Shown here piece after piece: positions 44,033 to 52,446 of a stretch of 64,000 nt of DNA. This stretch comes from Sporosarcina globispora. Its GTDB lineage: Bacteria; Bacillota; Bacilli; Bacillales; Cytobacillaceae. Below the pieces are notes generated by a model. The model worked only from the letters and a program-made list of their open reading frames with translations, was not told where the DNA came from and did not search any database. Both the position numbers and the translations under genes were made by a program. Numbering within the stretch: position 1 is the stretch's first letter; the number at the start of each line of letters is the position of its first letter. The stretch is taken from NCBI RefSeq assembly GCF_001274725.1, contig NZ_LGUF01000007.1, forward strand, positions 4,877,721-4,941,720, in the 5' to 3' direction.

Positions 44033-44460
44033 TTAAGAAATAAAGAAGCCAAGTATAAATACTGTTGCAAATCCTACTAAAGCAATCAGTGTTTCCATTA
44101 CTGTCCATGATTTCAGCGTATCTTTAACGTCAAGTCCAAAGTAACGGTTAACAAGCCAGAAGCCTGAGTCATTAACATGAGAGAAGATTGTTGCACCTGC
44201 AGCAATAGAAATAACAACAGCCCAAGAACAGGCCCTTCCAGTCCCTTTGTTTTCCTTATTCTAAAAGAACACCTGATACAGTGTTTAAAAGAATCAGCAC
44301 CTGTGGAATGAAAATGATGCTTGCAATAAGCGCAAAGCTCGGAAGCTCTTCATCATATTCTTTTTCTTCAATTTGCATGTAGTCAGGGACAGCTACATGG
44401 ATTTTTTTTGCAATATATCGTCCGAATAATGGTCACGCGATAATCTTTAAAGGAATACCG
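44033..44460 (-). pseudogene. Gluconate permease GntP, multiply deleted remnant
   Basis: Two GntP fragments survive on the minus strand. The first (about 44265-44460) reads PLFGRYIAKKIHVAVPDYMQ and SIIFIPQVLILLNTVSGVLL but holds a stop codon before PLFG and another after VLLE. The second (44033-44215) is the C-terminus with GATIFSHVNDSGFWLVNRYF, ending FVILGFFIS-like residues. The N-terminal half and about 150 central residues are missing. It lies exactly where gntP stands in gnt operons, between gntK and gntZ, so uptake must rely on another permease or the pathway is dead. Confidence 0.85.
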
Positions 44461-44501
44461 GCATTTGAAGCGTTTTCATTTCTCAATAAAAACTATATAC
44501 C

Positions 44502-44544
44502 TGGGATTTGGAATGCTGCCAGCGGGCAGCTATTCCAGTTCCCA
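44502..44544. repeat. Long imperfect palindrome after gntZ
   Basis: TGGGA, GGAAT and GCTGCC pair with GGCAGC, ATTCC and TCCCA around an AGCG loop, giving 16 bp with two small internal loops. It is 5 bp past the gntZ stop and lacks a T-tract. It may be a 3' stabiliser or a scar of the deletion. Confidence 0.5.
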
Positions 44545-44549
44545 TAAAA

Positions 44550-45446
44550 TTATTTCTTTTCTACTGCATGGCCGCCAAATTCATTTCTTAAAGCTGCAAC
44601 CACCTTGCCGGAGAATGTATCTTCTTCCAAAGAGCGGTAGCGCATCATTAAGGACATAGCAATGACAGGAGCGGCAGTTTGAAGGTCAAGAGCTGTTTCA
44701 ACAGTCCACTTTCCTTCACCGGATGAATGCATTACACCTTTTAAGCCATCCAGCTTTGCATCCTTTGAAAAAGCATTTTCGGTTAATTCCATTAGCCATG
44801 AACGAATGACGGAACCGTTATTCCAAACTTTTGCGACTTTTTCATACTCATAATTAAATGGGCTTTTTTCAAGGATTTCAAAACCTTCAGCAATGGCCTG
44901 CATCATCCCATATTCAATTCCATTATGTACCATTTTCAAAAAATGGCCGCTGCCAGTTCTTCCTGCATACATATAGCCATTTTCGACCGTAATATCCTGA
45001 AAGATTGGCTCAATCGTTTTAAATACTTCCGCATCTCCGCCAATCATTGTGCATGCACCGCTGCGTGCACCTTCCATGCCGCCGCTCGTTCCGCAATCGA
45101 AGAAATATATTCCCTTCTCCTGCAGTATTTCTGCTCTGCGCAGCGTTTCTTTATAGTTGGAGTTACCACCATCGATTAAGATATCGCCTTCTTCCAGAAG
45201 AGCTGAAGTCTCCTTAATAACCACCTCTGTAATATCCCCTGCAGGCACCATCATCCATATCACACGCGGCTTTGTAAGATTGTTTACCAATTCCGCAATA
45301 GAGGAAACTCCTTTGATCCCTTCAGCAGAAATTTTTTCGATTATTTTATTGTCTTTATCAAATGCTGCCACTTCATGTCCATGGTCTTTCAGGTTTAGGG
45401 ATAAGTTGTATCCCATCTTCCCTAGTCCAATCATTCCTACTTGCAT
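44550..45446 (-). CDS. gntZ: 6-phosphogluconate dehydrogenase, decarboxylating (GntZ-like)
   Basis: A 298-residue short-form 6-phosphogluconate dehydrogenase: Rossmann loop IGLGKMGYNLSLNL, WMMVPAG, substrate loop CGTSGGMEGARSGACTMIGG, catalytic Lys in GSGHFLKMVHNGIEYGMMQ. It oxidises 6-phosphogluconate to ribulose 5-phosphate and CO2. The short length (about 300 instead of 470) is that of the YqeC/GntZ class often NAD-dependent. ATG 45446 follows AGGAGG. It is divergent from an RpiR-family regulator. Confidence 0.9.
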   Translation of the reverse strand: MQVGMIGLGKMGYNLSLNLKDHGHEVAAFDKDNKIIEKISAEGIKGVSSIAELVNNLTKPRVIWMMVPAGDITEVVIKETSALLEEGDILIDGGNSNYKETLRRAEILQEKGIYFFDCGTSGGMEGARSGACTMIGGDAEVFKTIEPIFQDITVENGYMYAGRTGSGHFLKMVHNGIEYGMMQAIAEGFEILEKSPFNYEYEKVAKVWNNGSVIRSWLMELTENAFSKDAKLDGLKGVMHSSGEGKWTVETALDLQTAAPVIAMSLMMRYRSLEEDTFSGKVVAALRNEFGGHAVEKK

Positions 45447-45561
45447 AATTGCCTCCTGGATGAAGAAAATTTTTTTGTTTGTGACTTTATTATACAAAAT
45501 ATTTTTCTATTCGCGATCGTTTTCAAAAAAATTTTTTTCGATTATAATAGAAACAGATATT

Positions 45562-45575
45562 AGAAAGCGCTTTAT
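45562..45575. promoter_or_regulatory. Catabolite-responsive (cre)-like element
   Basis: AGAAAGCGCTTTAT has the core AANCGNT of CcpA sites with three mismatches at the edges. It lies between the divergent gntZ and RpiR genes. Catabolite control of gluconate use is known in bacilli. Confidence 0.45.
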
Positions 45576-45642
45576 TTCCCTCTACCTTCTATAAACTAAT
45601 GAAAAAAAAATCTTGAAATCTACTTTAGGGAGATGCCAAAAA

Positions 45643-46497
45643 ATGGTCTATGACACCTTGTATTGTTTTGCCCGGATAAAAACACATTATGCAAAATTCA
45701 GCGATAAAGAAAAGAAAATTGCAGATTATATTCTTGAACACCCTGAGAAAATCGTCCATAGCTCCATTAACCAGCTTGCAGACGACCTTGGCATAGCCGA
45801 CTCAACCGTATTTCGTTTTTGCAAGCGGATTGGCTTTAAAGGCTATCAGGCTCTTAAAATAGCATTGGCTTCTGAAATCGTCACCCCCATTAAGGATATT
45901 CACGAAACCATTCATGAAGATGATGGAATTCTGACTGTTTCTGAAAAGGTGTTCCGCTCCAATATCAAGACTTTAGAAGACACCCTTCAAATCCTTGGCG
46001 GGGGGGCTTTTGAAAAAGCAGTCGATCTAATTTTGAACGCCAATAAAGTGGAGTTTGTCGGCAGCGGCGGATCCAGCATAATTGCTATGGATGCATACCA
46101 CAAATTTATCCGTACCGGGATTACTGTGCTGGCAAACAGTGATTCACATATGCAGCTTATGTCGGCTTCACAGCTGACCAAAGATGATGTTGCAGTGTTT
46201 ATTTCTCACTCCGGCACAACAAAGGATGTTATTCAGGTTCTAAATGTGGCAAAACAAAATCAGGTGAAAACCATTGCCATCACAAATTTTGCAAAGTCAC
46301 CGCTCAGCCAGAATGTCGATATCTCGCTTTTTACAGTAGCTGAAGAAACCGATTACCGCTCTGAAGCCCTCTCTTCCCGAATTGCCCAGCTAAGTATTAT
46401 TGACGCGCTCTATGTGAACGTCATGATGGCAAGAAAAGTAGAAGGTAAAAAAGCACTCCACAAGATGCGGAATGCCATTTCAGTTAAGAGAATATAG
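45643..46497 (+). CDS. MurR/RpiR-family transcriptional regulator
   Basis: A 284-residue regulator: N-terminal HTH_6 domain (IADYILEHPEKIVHSSINQLADDLGI, then STVFRFCKRIGFKGYQALKI) and C-terminal SIS sugar-phosphate-binding domain (FVGSGGSSIIAMDAYHKF, ISHSGTTKDVI). Its place beside gntZ suggests control of the gluconate genes by 6-phosphogluconate, the role of GntR in B. subtilis played by an unrelated family. ATG 45643 has AGGGAG upstream; the in-frame TTG at 45613 would overlap that site. Confidence 0.88.
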   Translation: MVYDTLYCFARIKTHYAKFSDKEKKIADYILEHPEKIVHSSINQLADDLGIADSTVFRFCKRIGFKGYQALKIALASEIVTPIKDIHETIHEDDGILTVSEKVFRSNIKTLEDTLQILGGGAFEKAVDLILNANKVEFVGSGGSSIIAMDAYHKFIRTGITVLANSDSHMQLMSASQLTKDDVAVFISHSGTTKDVIQVLNVAKQNQVKTIAITNFAKSPLSQNVDISLFTVAEETDYRSEALSSRIAQLSIIDALYVNVMMARKVEGKKALHKMRNAISVKRI

Positions 46498-46509
46498 CAG
46501 GGCAGGGGC

Positions 46510-46710
46510 TTAGCCCTTGCCTTGCCCCATTATTAGTTCATTAATCGGTATTTCAGAAAAAGCCTTATACCGCAAAACCTTTTCATGAAAAGAAAGAAAA
46601 TGCGTCACATCATTAGGAACGGCCACACAGTGCATTCCTGCCTGAACAGCTGCAATTGACCCATTTACAGAATCTCCAATGGCTATGCTTTCCTCTGGCT
46701 CGACGCCCAT
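46510..46710 (-). pseudogene. C-terminal fragment of a HAD-family phosphatase/phosphoglucomutase
   Basis: The frame codes only the last 66 residues of a HAD-superfamily protein (beta-phosphoglucomutase-like), including motif IV GVEPEESIAIGDSVNGS and AVQAGMHCVAVPN. The nucleophile Asp loop and the cap domain are absent, and no upstream sequence continues the family. It is a truncated gene, next to the other decayed part of this gluconate region. Confidence 0.75.
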
Positions 46711-46753
46711 TTCCTCAATTTAAAGTTTCTTCTATATGAAGAAGGCGATTAAC

Positions 46754-48424
46754 TTAATTTCCCTGCTTTTGAAGAATTCTCTTTGTCAGCTTTCTGATAA
46801 TCTCAGGCAAAATATCAAATGTATATGGTTTATAGACCCGCTCTGTCCACTTATGGCCAGATTTGCCATAGACGCCCAGATTGATGACAGGAATATTCAA
46901 ATCTCTCATCGCCTTTAATGGAATTGGAAAAAGGCTTTTCAATGCCGGAAAATTCTTTTTGAGAGATTGTATGTCCTCATCCGAACCGTCGAAAGATAAA
47001 AAGCTGCCATCAGATAAGTAAGGGAAATATTTGCGGATTTTGAATATCTCACCTGTATTCTTAGTCTCCTCAGCAAGCACTTCCTCCAGACTGCTTTTCA
47101 AAAATATTCCTCTTTCTGTGTTCAGATCAACCGTATTGGCAGGCAGGAAAGGCGTTCCATAAAAAAGGATCACTCTAGGTTTCTTCTCAGGATCTGATTG
47201 GTGAAGAGCTTCTACGATATCAAAAGCAATCATTCTGGCATCTGCTTCCTTAAGCGAGCTTTGCTTTCTTGCTTCTTCCATAACACTCACTGTATCTATG
47301 CCCTTTTCTTCAAGATATACAAGAAAATCATCTAAAGCCGTCACTTCTGTTCCCCAGTCCAGCTGTCTTTCCGGAAGATCATTGGCATTTAGGAAATCTT
47401 TATAGGTACCTTCCAGCCGGTGCTCCACAGCGATGGCTGCATCTTCAGCAATCATCCTCAATTCTTTAGAAAGCTGCCTAATGGGTTTTTCATAGAAAAA
47501 GTAATTGAAATAGATCCGGTAGCCGACTGCAGTCTGAACGTCATAGCGTTTTTTATCATCCCTCATATATAAACAGCTTGGCGGAAGAACCAGCTCACCT
47601 TCAAGCTTCTCAGTCTGCTGAAAATTCTGGCTTATCCGGGCAGTCAGCTCTGCAGCAATTAGTGTAGGATCAATTCCCGCAAGACTTTCACCTGCATGAG
47701 CCTCCCTCCCGAAAATTGAGAAACACGGCAAGATTTTTCCTGCTGTACCAGTGTATATATACTTGGTGGCGTCCCCATCATACAATGGCGAAATAAAATC
47801 ATTATTTATAGCGGCTATATATTCCAAGCCCATTTTTTCTTTCAGTGAAAGCAATTCGGAAAGTGCAGCTCTGCTTCCTTTATGCTCACCCTCCTCATCG
47901 GCATTGAACATGACAAGCAAATTCCCATCCAGTTCATCACGATTTTCCGAGAAATACAGCAGATTGGCCAGATGGACAGCAATTCCGCTTTGCATATCCA
48001 AGGCTCCCCTGCCAAAAAGCCACTCATTAGATTGGGCATCTTGCTGCACTTCTGGATCTGAGCCATATTGTGCAAAAAATTCCTGCAGCATATCCGGATC
48101 ATGGGCCAGCCTCTGAATCGGCCCAAAATCTTCTGTACCGACCGTGTCCAAATGGGCCAGATAAATAATGGTCTTTTTTCCCCTGGAACGTCCCTTAAGG
48201 AATGCAAAAACATTTTTTCTGCCCAATTCATCGCCAGATATATCTCTAGTCCATACTAAATTATCATTATCTTTAAAAGATGGATACGATCGGATTATAT
48301 CTTTTAGAAAGTCAGCTTTATGCCTTTCTCCATCCGAATGGTTATAGCTCTTCATCTGCACTAGGGCCTTCGTTAAATATTCGGCCTGCTGACTCAAGTT
48401 CATTGATTTAAGATTTGCAAACAT
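46754..48424 (-). CDS. RocB-like M20-family peptidase
   Basis: A protein of 556 residues in the M20/M25/M40 zinc peptidase family, RocB subgroup. Metal-site motifs are IIYLAHLDTVGTED, WLFGRGALDMQSGIAVH and LVMFNADEEGEHKGSRA, with IFGREAHAGESLAGIDP in the dimerisation part. B. subtilis RocB is linked to arginine breakdown, with its reaction not established. The start is uncertain: ATG 48424 (M-F-A-N-L-K-S) after GGGGTTGG is preferred, and in-frame ATGs at 48442 and 48475 are possible. Confidence 0.85.
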   Translation of the reverse strand: MFANLKSMNLSQQAEYLTKALVQMKSYNHSDGERHKADFLKDIIRSYPSFKDNDNLVWTRDISGDELGRKNVFAFLKGRSRGKKTIIYLAHLDTVGTEDFGPIQRLAHDPDMLQEFFAQYGSDPEVQQDAQSNEWLFGRGALDMQSGIAVHLANLLYFSENRDELDGNLLVMFNADEEGEHKGSRAALSELLSLKEKMGLEYIAAINNDFISPLYDGDATKYIYTGTAGKILPCFSIFGREAHAGESLAGIDPTLIAAELTARISQNFQQTEKLEGELVLPPSCLYMRDDKKRYDVQTAVGYRIYFNYFFYEKPIRQLSKELRMIAEDAAIAVEHRLEGTYKDFLNANDLPERQLDWGTEVTALDDFLVYLEEKGIDTVSVMEEARKQSSLKEADARMIAFDIVEALHQSDPEKKPRVILFYGTPFLPANTVDLNTERGIFLKSSLEEVLAEETKNTGEIFKIRKYFPYLSDGSFLSFDGSDEDIQSLKKNFPALKSLFPIPLKAMRDLNIPVINLGVYGKSGHKWTERVYKPYTFDILPEIIRKLTKRILQKQGN

Positions 48425-48711
48425 AGGCCAACCCCATTTCATTATGTCTGACATTAGTGTATAAGCATACTCCATTGATAATCAACACATTTTTATATAA
48501 TGGCTGTTTCGCCGAAAGCAAGTATCCGCAGCAGAATTAAAGAAGCTTTTTTCTCTATATAAGGATGAAACCGCCAATATATAGAATAATAACATTAAGG
48601 TCTTGAAATATATATTAGAAACGAATATTATATTATTTGTGCTTTTTAATGTTCGTATTTATCATTTACACATACAGCCTGAAAGTAGTTTTAGTTTATG
48701 GGGGACTTTTT

Positions 48712-50013
48712 ATGTTCAAATTAAAAGAGAATCAAACAAACGTAAAAACTGAGATTTTGGCAGGTATTACAACTTTTTTAACTATGGTTTATATTGTGGT
48801 CGTAAACCCTGTCATTTTATCTGATGCTGGGGTGCCTTTTGAGCAGGTCTTTTCAGCGACCATTATTGCCACCGTGGCTGGTACACTTTGGATGGCGATA
48901 TTCGCTAATTACCCGATTGCCATCGCACCAGGAATGGGACTTAACGCATACTTTGCCTACTCAGTTGTCGGCACTCATGGCAATATTGATTACATGACAG
49001 CATTCTCAGCAGTATTTATTGCAGGTATTATCTTTATTATTTTGTCGCTTACCCCTTTCCGAGAGAAGCTGATAATCGCAATACCAGATAATTTAAAACA
49101 CGGGATTACTGCCGGCATTGGGTTATTTATTGCATTCATTGGCTTGCGTTTAACCGGGCTGATTACAAGCCACCCAACGAATCTTGTTGCACTTGGAGAC
49201 CTGCATGCTCCACAATCCATTCTTGCTCTGATCGGTCTTGCTGTGACTTTAATTCTTATGACGCTTGGGATTAATGGGGCTTTGTTTTTCGGCATGATTA
49301 TCACAGCCTTGATTGCCTATTTCACCGGCCATCTTTCTTTTGACCAGGGGTTTGTTTCACTGCCTTCGCTTCCGGATGGAATCATTATTTTAAATCCATT
49401 CGAAGCAGTTGGCGATGTTATCCAGCATAGTTTATATGCCGTTGTTTTCTCCTTCCTGCTTGTAACGATTTTTGATACGACTGGAACGATGATAGGCGTT
49501 GCCCAGCAGGCCGGATTAATGAAAGGCAAAACGATGCCAAGAGCACGCGAGGCCCTATTGTCAGATTCCATCGCTACTTCTATCGGTGCCATGTTTGGTA
49601 CAAGCCCGACTTCAGCTTATATCGAATCTTCCACAGGTGTCTCTGCCGGCGGAAGAACAGGATTAACAACATTAACAGTTGCAGGTTTGTTCCTGCTTTC
49701 AGCTTTCTTCGGACCGCTTGTCAGTGCCGTATCAGGTCTTCCTGCCATTACTGCACCTGCCCTGATAATCGTTGGAAGCCTGATGATGGGCAGCATTTCT
49801 CATATTAAGTGGAATGAACTTGATGAAGCATTCCCTGCATTCCTGATTATCTTAAGCATGCCGCTGACATCCAGCATTGCGACAGGAATTGCACTTGGAT
49901 TTATCGCTTATCCGCTTATGAAAGCCGTAAAAGGCAAATGGAGAGAGGTTCATCCGCTTGTTTATTTATTTGCAGTCTTATTCTTCTACCAGCTTGCGTT
50001 CCTGCCGCACTAA
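48712..50013 (+). CDS. NCS2-family purine permease (PbuG/PbuO type)
   Basis: A 433-residue purine permease with about 13 helices and family motifs ITTFLTMVYIVVVNPVIL, PIAIAPGMGLNAYFAY, FDTTGTMIGVAQQAGL and ESSTGVSAGGRTGL. Unlike its frameshifted paralog at 10822 it has no purine riboswitch upstream. ATG 48712 follows GGGGGAC; a GTG at 48637 is in frame but has no site. The substrate is probably guanine, hypoxanthine or adenine. If the paralog is really broken, this would be the only such permease in the window. Confidence 0.9.
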   Translation: MFKLKENQTNVKTEILAGITTFLTMVYIVVVNPVILSDAGVPFEQVFSATIIATVAGTLWMAIFANYPIAIAPGMGLNAYFAYSVVGTHGNIDYMTAFSAVFIAGIIFIILSLTPFREKLIIAIPDNLKHGITAGIGLFIAFIGLRLTGLITSHPTNLVALGDLHAPQSILALIGLAVTLILMTLGINGALFFGMIITALIAYFTGHLSFDQGFVSLPSLPDGIIILNPFEAVGDVIQHSLYAVVFSFLLVTIFDTTGTMIGVAQQAGLMKGKTMPRAREALLSDSIATSIGAMFGTSPTSAYIESSTGVSAGGRTGLTTLTVAGLFLLSAFFGPLVSAVSGLPAITAPALIIVGSLMMGSISHIKWNELDEAFPAFLIILSMPLTSSIATGIALGFIAYPLMKAVKGKWREVHPLVYLFAVLFFYQLAFLPH

Positions 50014-50017
50014 TATT

Positions 50018-50048
50018 AAAAGCTTGTCCGATTTGGACAAGCTTTTTT
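50018..50048 (+). terminator. Terminator of the purine permease gene
   Basis: Perfect 12-bp stem AAAAGCTTGTCC / GGACAAGCTTTT followed by T residues. Confidence 0.9.
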
Positions 50049-50126
50049 TCTGTTTTACCGCTTCTATTTTATCTTCACTCTTTCATATCCTATTAGTATA
50101 GAATGGACAGGTTAGGGTGATGGCTT

Positions 50127-50693
50127 ATGTTTGGAAAGCTATTTGCAACTTTAATAGGAAGTTTATTATTAGGCATTGGCATTAACGGCTTCCTAGTGCC
50201 CCACCATTTGCTTGATGGGGGCATCATTGGCATCGGGCTGATCCTCCATTATTATTACGAGCTTCCGACTGGATTGAGCATGATTGTTTTAAGCATCCCA
50301 TTATATGTACTTGCCTGGTTTTACGAGAAAAAATATTTTTTTTATAGTCTGCACGGCCTTCTGATTTCATCGTTCGTTATTGATTTGCTTTCAGCCTTGC
50401 GAGGTCATTTTGAACTCTCTATATTGCCCAGCTCCATTTTAGGCGGCTGTCTGGTCGGTTTTGGAATCGGCCTTATGCTCCGTTATGAAACCAGCACCGG
50501 CGGGACGGATCTGCTGGCTCAGCTGATGACAAAGCTCATCCCTATGAACATCGGCGCTTTAATATTTGCGATTGACGGACTTGTCATTTTGAGCGGATTA
50601 AAAATTGTTGGTATCGAAAAGTTCCTATATTCGTTTATTACTATCATATTTGTAGGCGCCATGACTACTTTAACGGTTATAAAAAAAGAGTAG
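50127..50693 (+). CDS. YitT-family membrane protein, short form
   Basis: A 188-residue protein with five helices and the family motifs NGFLVPHHLLDGGIIGIGLIL and LRYETSTGGTDLLAQL. It lacks the C-terminal DUF2179 domain seen in the paralog at 15013. Its substrate is unknown. ATG 50127 follows AGGGTGAT. It is monocistronic and ends at a strong terminator. Confidence 0.85.
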   Translation: MFGKLFATLIGSLLLGIGINGFLVPHHLLDGGIIGIGLILHYYYELPTGLSMIVLSIPLYVLAWFYEKKYFFYSLHGLLISSFVIDLLSALRGHFELSILPSSILGGCLVGFGIGLMLRYETSTGGTDLLAQLMTKLIPMNIGALIFAIDGLVILSGLKIVGIEKFLYSFITIIFVGAMTTLTVIKKE

Positions 50694-50706
50694 AATATCA
50701 TTAAAT

Positions 50707-50743
50707 GAAAAAACGACAAGTGCAGGGCACCTGTCGTTTTTTT
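50707..50743. terminator. Bidirectional terminator
   Basis: AAACGACAagTGC / GCAccTGTCGTTT with T-tracts both ways, between the short YitT gene and tcyP. Confidence 0.85.
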
Positions 50744-50757
50744 AACAAAGAATGTAT

Positions 50758-50800
50758 AAATAGATAACTGTTCTAGCTTTAGACGCCTCCCGCTTTTCTT
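50758..50800 (-). repeat. Dispersed intergenic repeat, copy 2
   Basis: Minus strand: AAAAGCGGGAGGCGTC then GCTAGAACAGTTATCTA, directly after the tcyP stop codon. It resembles the sequence at 2625-2662, in the same orientation relative to the gene it follows. Confidence 0.55.
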
Positions 50801-50804
50801 AAGC

Positions 50805-52193
50805 TTAAGCTTCAGCTTCTATTTTTTCATTCATATCGCTATAAAGATTTCCGTCAATTTCACCGGTGATTCGGCTCGTTAATATACCGGAAGTCATGGA
50901 TCCGCTGACGTTAACGGCTGTGCGTCCCATGTCAATCAGCGGTTCAACTGAAATCAGCAAGCCAGCCAGTGCGATTGGCAGGTCAAGGGCAGATAATACC
51001 AGGATCGCTGCGAACGTTGCACCGCCGCCGACCCCTGCCACACCAAAGGAGCTGATCGCTACAATTAGAATGACCGTAAAAATGAATTCTGGTGACAGCG
51101 GATTAATGCCCACAGTCGGAGCAATCATTACAGCAAGCATTGCCGGGTAGATCCCTGCACAACCATTTTGGCCTATTGAAAGCCCGAATGACCCTGCAAA
51201 GTTGGCAATTCCTTCAGGAACACCAAGTGACTTTTGCGTTTTAATATTTAATGGCAATGCACCCGCACTCGTTCTTGAAGTAAAAGCAAAGGTTAATACA
51301 GGAAATGCTTTTTTCATATATGTGATTGGATTCAGTCCGCTTAACGTTAAAAGCAGCAGGTGAATCAGGAACATAATGGCAAGTGCTACATAGGAAGCAA
51401 TCACAAACTTACCTAAATTTAAAATGGAATCGAAATCACTCATGGCAACAGTTTTTGTCATAATGGCCAAAACACCGTAAGGAGTTAAGCGTAAGATTAA
51501 TGTAACAACACGCATGATAATTGCATAGAACGCATCTACGATTTTTGCGAAAAGTTCAGCCTGCTCTGGTGATTTCCTCCTGACTCCAAGATATGCAATT
51601 CCTAAAAAGGCTGCAAAGATAACGACTGAAATAGTCGAGGTTGGTCTTGCACCTGTAAAGTCAAGGAATGGGTTTGCAGGAAGCAGATCAAGCATTTGCT
51701 GCGGAAACGTTCTTCCCTCAATGCCCTGATAGGTCTCTTCAAGCTGTTCCCCGCGGGCAGTCTCTGCATCGCCACCGCTAATTTGTACTGCTTCTAAATC
51801 GAACCCGACAGCTGTTGCAATTCCGACAGCAGCAGCAACTGCGGTTGTACCTACAAGCAGTCCAAGGATCAGCACGCTGATTTTTCCAATGTTATTCGTT
51901 AATTTAAGCTTAGTAAACGCACCTAAAATAGAAATGAAGACAAGCGGCATTACGATCATTTGGAGGAATTTAACATAACCCCCGCCTACTAAATTAAACC
52001 AGTCTGCAGATTTAGCAATAATCTCAGCACCAGGCCCGTAAATCAGCTGAAGTGCAAATCCAAACAGTATCCCTAATGCAAGTGCAGTAAACACACGCTT
52101 TGAGAACGAGATATGCTTTCTTTGCATATAGAATAACCCGCCAATCAGCAAAAGCATGATAGCGATATTTAAAACTAAAAGTCCTGTATTCAT
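50805..52193 (-). CDS. tcyP: L-cystine uptake transporter (TcyP-like)
   Basis: A 462-residue sodium/dicarboxylate symporter-fold protein of the DAACS family. It has TSRTSAGALPLNIK in the tip region, FGLSIGQNGCAGIYPAMLAV, and VAGVGGGATFAAILVLSAL. The length and segments match B. subtilis TcyP (about 463 residues), a cystine importer. ATG 52193 (M-N-T-G-L-L) follows GGGGAGG; a longer in-frame reading to 52262 is unlikely because it covers the promoter. Good supply of cystine may support the sulfur cluster elsewhere in the window. Confidence 0.88.
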   Translation of the reverse strand: MNTGLLVLNIAIMLLLIGGLFYMQRKHISFSKRVFTALALGILFGFALQLIYGPGAEIIAKSADWFNLVGGGYVKFLQMIVMPLVFISILGAFTKLKLTNNIGKISVLILGLLVGTTAVAAAVGIATAVGFDLEAVQISGGDAETARGEQLEETYQGIEGRTFPQQMLDLLPANPFLDFTGARPTSTISVVIFAAFLGIAYLGVRRKSPEQAELFAKIVDAFYAIIMRVVTLILRLTPYGVLAIMTKTVAMSDFDSILNLGKFVIASYVALAIMFLIHLLLLTLSGLNPITYMKKAFPVLTFAFTSRTSAGALPLNIKTQKSLGVPEGIANFAGSFGLSIGQNGCAGIYPAMLAVMIAPTVGINPLSPEFIFTVILIVAISSFGVAGVGGGATFAAILVLSALDLPIALAGLLISVEPLIDMGRTAVNVSGSMTSGILTSRITGEIDGNLYSDMNEKIEAEA

Positions 52194-52233
52194 TGGACTG
52201 AATCCTCCCCAATAGATGTTTTCATAATGACTT

Positions 52234-52262
52234 ACTATAATACATGTATTCATATGAGTCAA
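52234..52262 (-). promoter_or_regulatory. tcyP promoter
   Basis: Minus strand: TTGACT (52257-52262), 17-bp spacer, TATAGT (52234-52239). The spacer contains the partial palindrome ATACATGTAT. Confidence 0.7.
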
Positions 52263-52365
52263 GTCGGAATTAAAATTTAATTTTTCTTATTATATTCCTT
52301 TAAGCGATGAAATGTTCTGGCATCTTTCCATGTGACTCTGTGCCCAAATTCTTGACACAATAAAA

Positions 52366-52387
52366 CCGGCAGAAAAATAACTGCCGG
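52366..52387 (-). terminator. proC-side hairpin terminator
   Basis: Minus strand: CCGGCAG / CTGCCGG, 8-nt loop, then TTTTATT. It lies 60 bp past the proC stop. Confidence 0.75.
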
Positions 52388-52446
52388 AGTGTAAATAATT
52401 TTACTATTGTAATCCGGGAACTTATCTAGAGTTCCACTGCCGCTTT

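Noticed and set aside
48480..48711. A purine riboswitch upstream of the second permease
   Set aside because: The conserved loop and junction segments seen at 12227-12293 are absent here.
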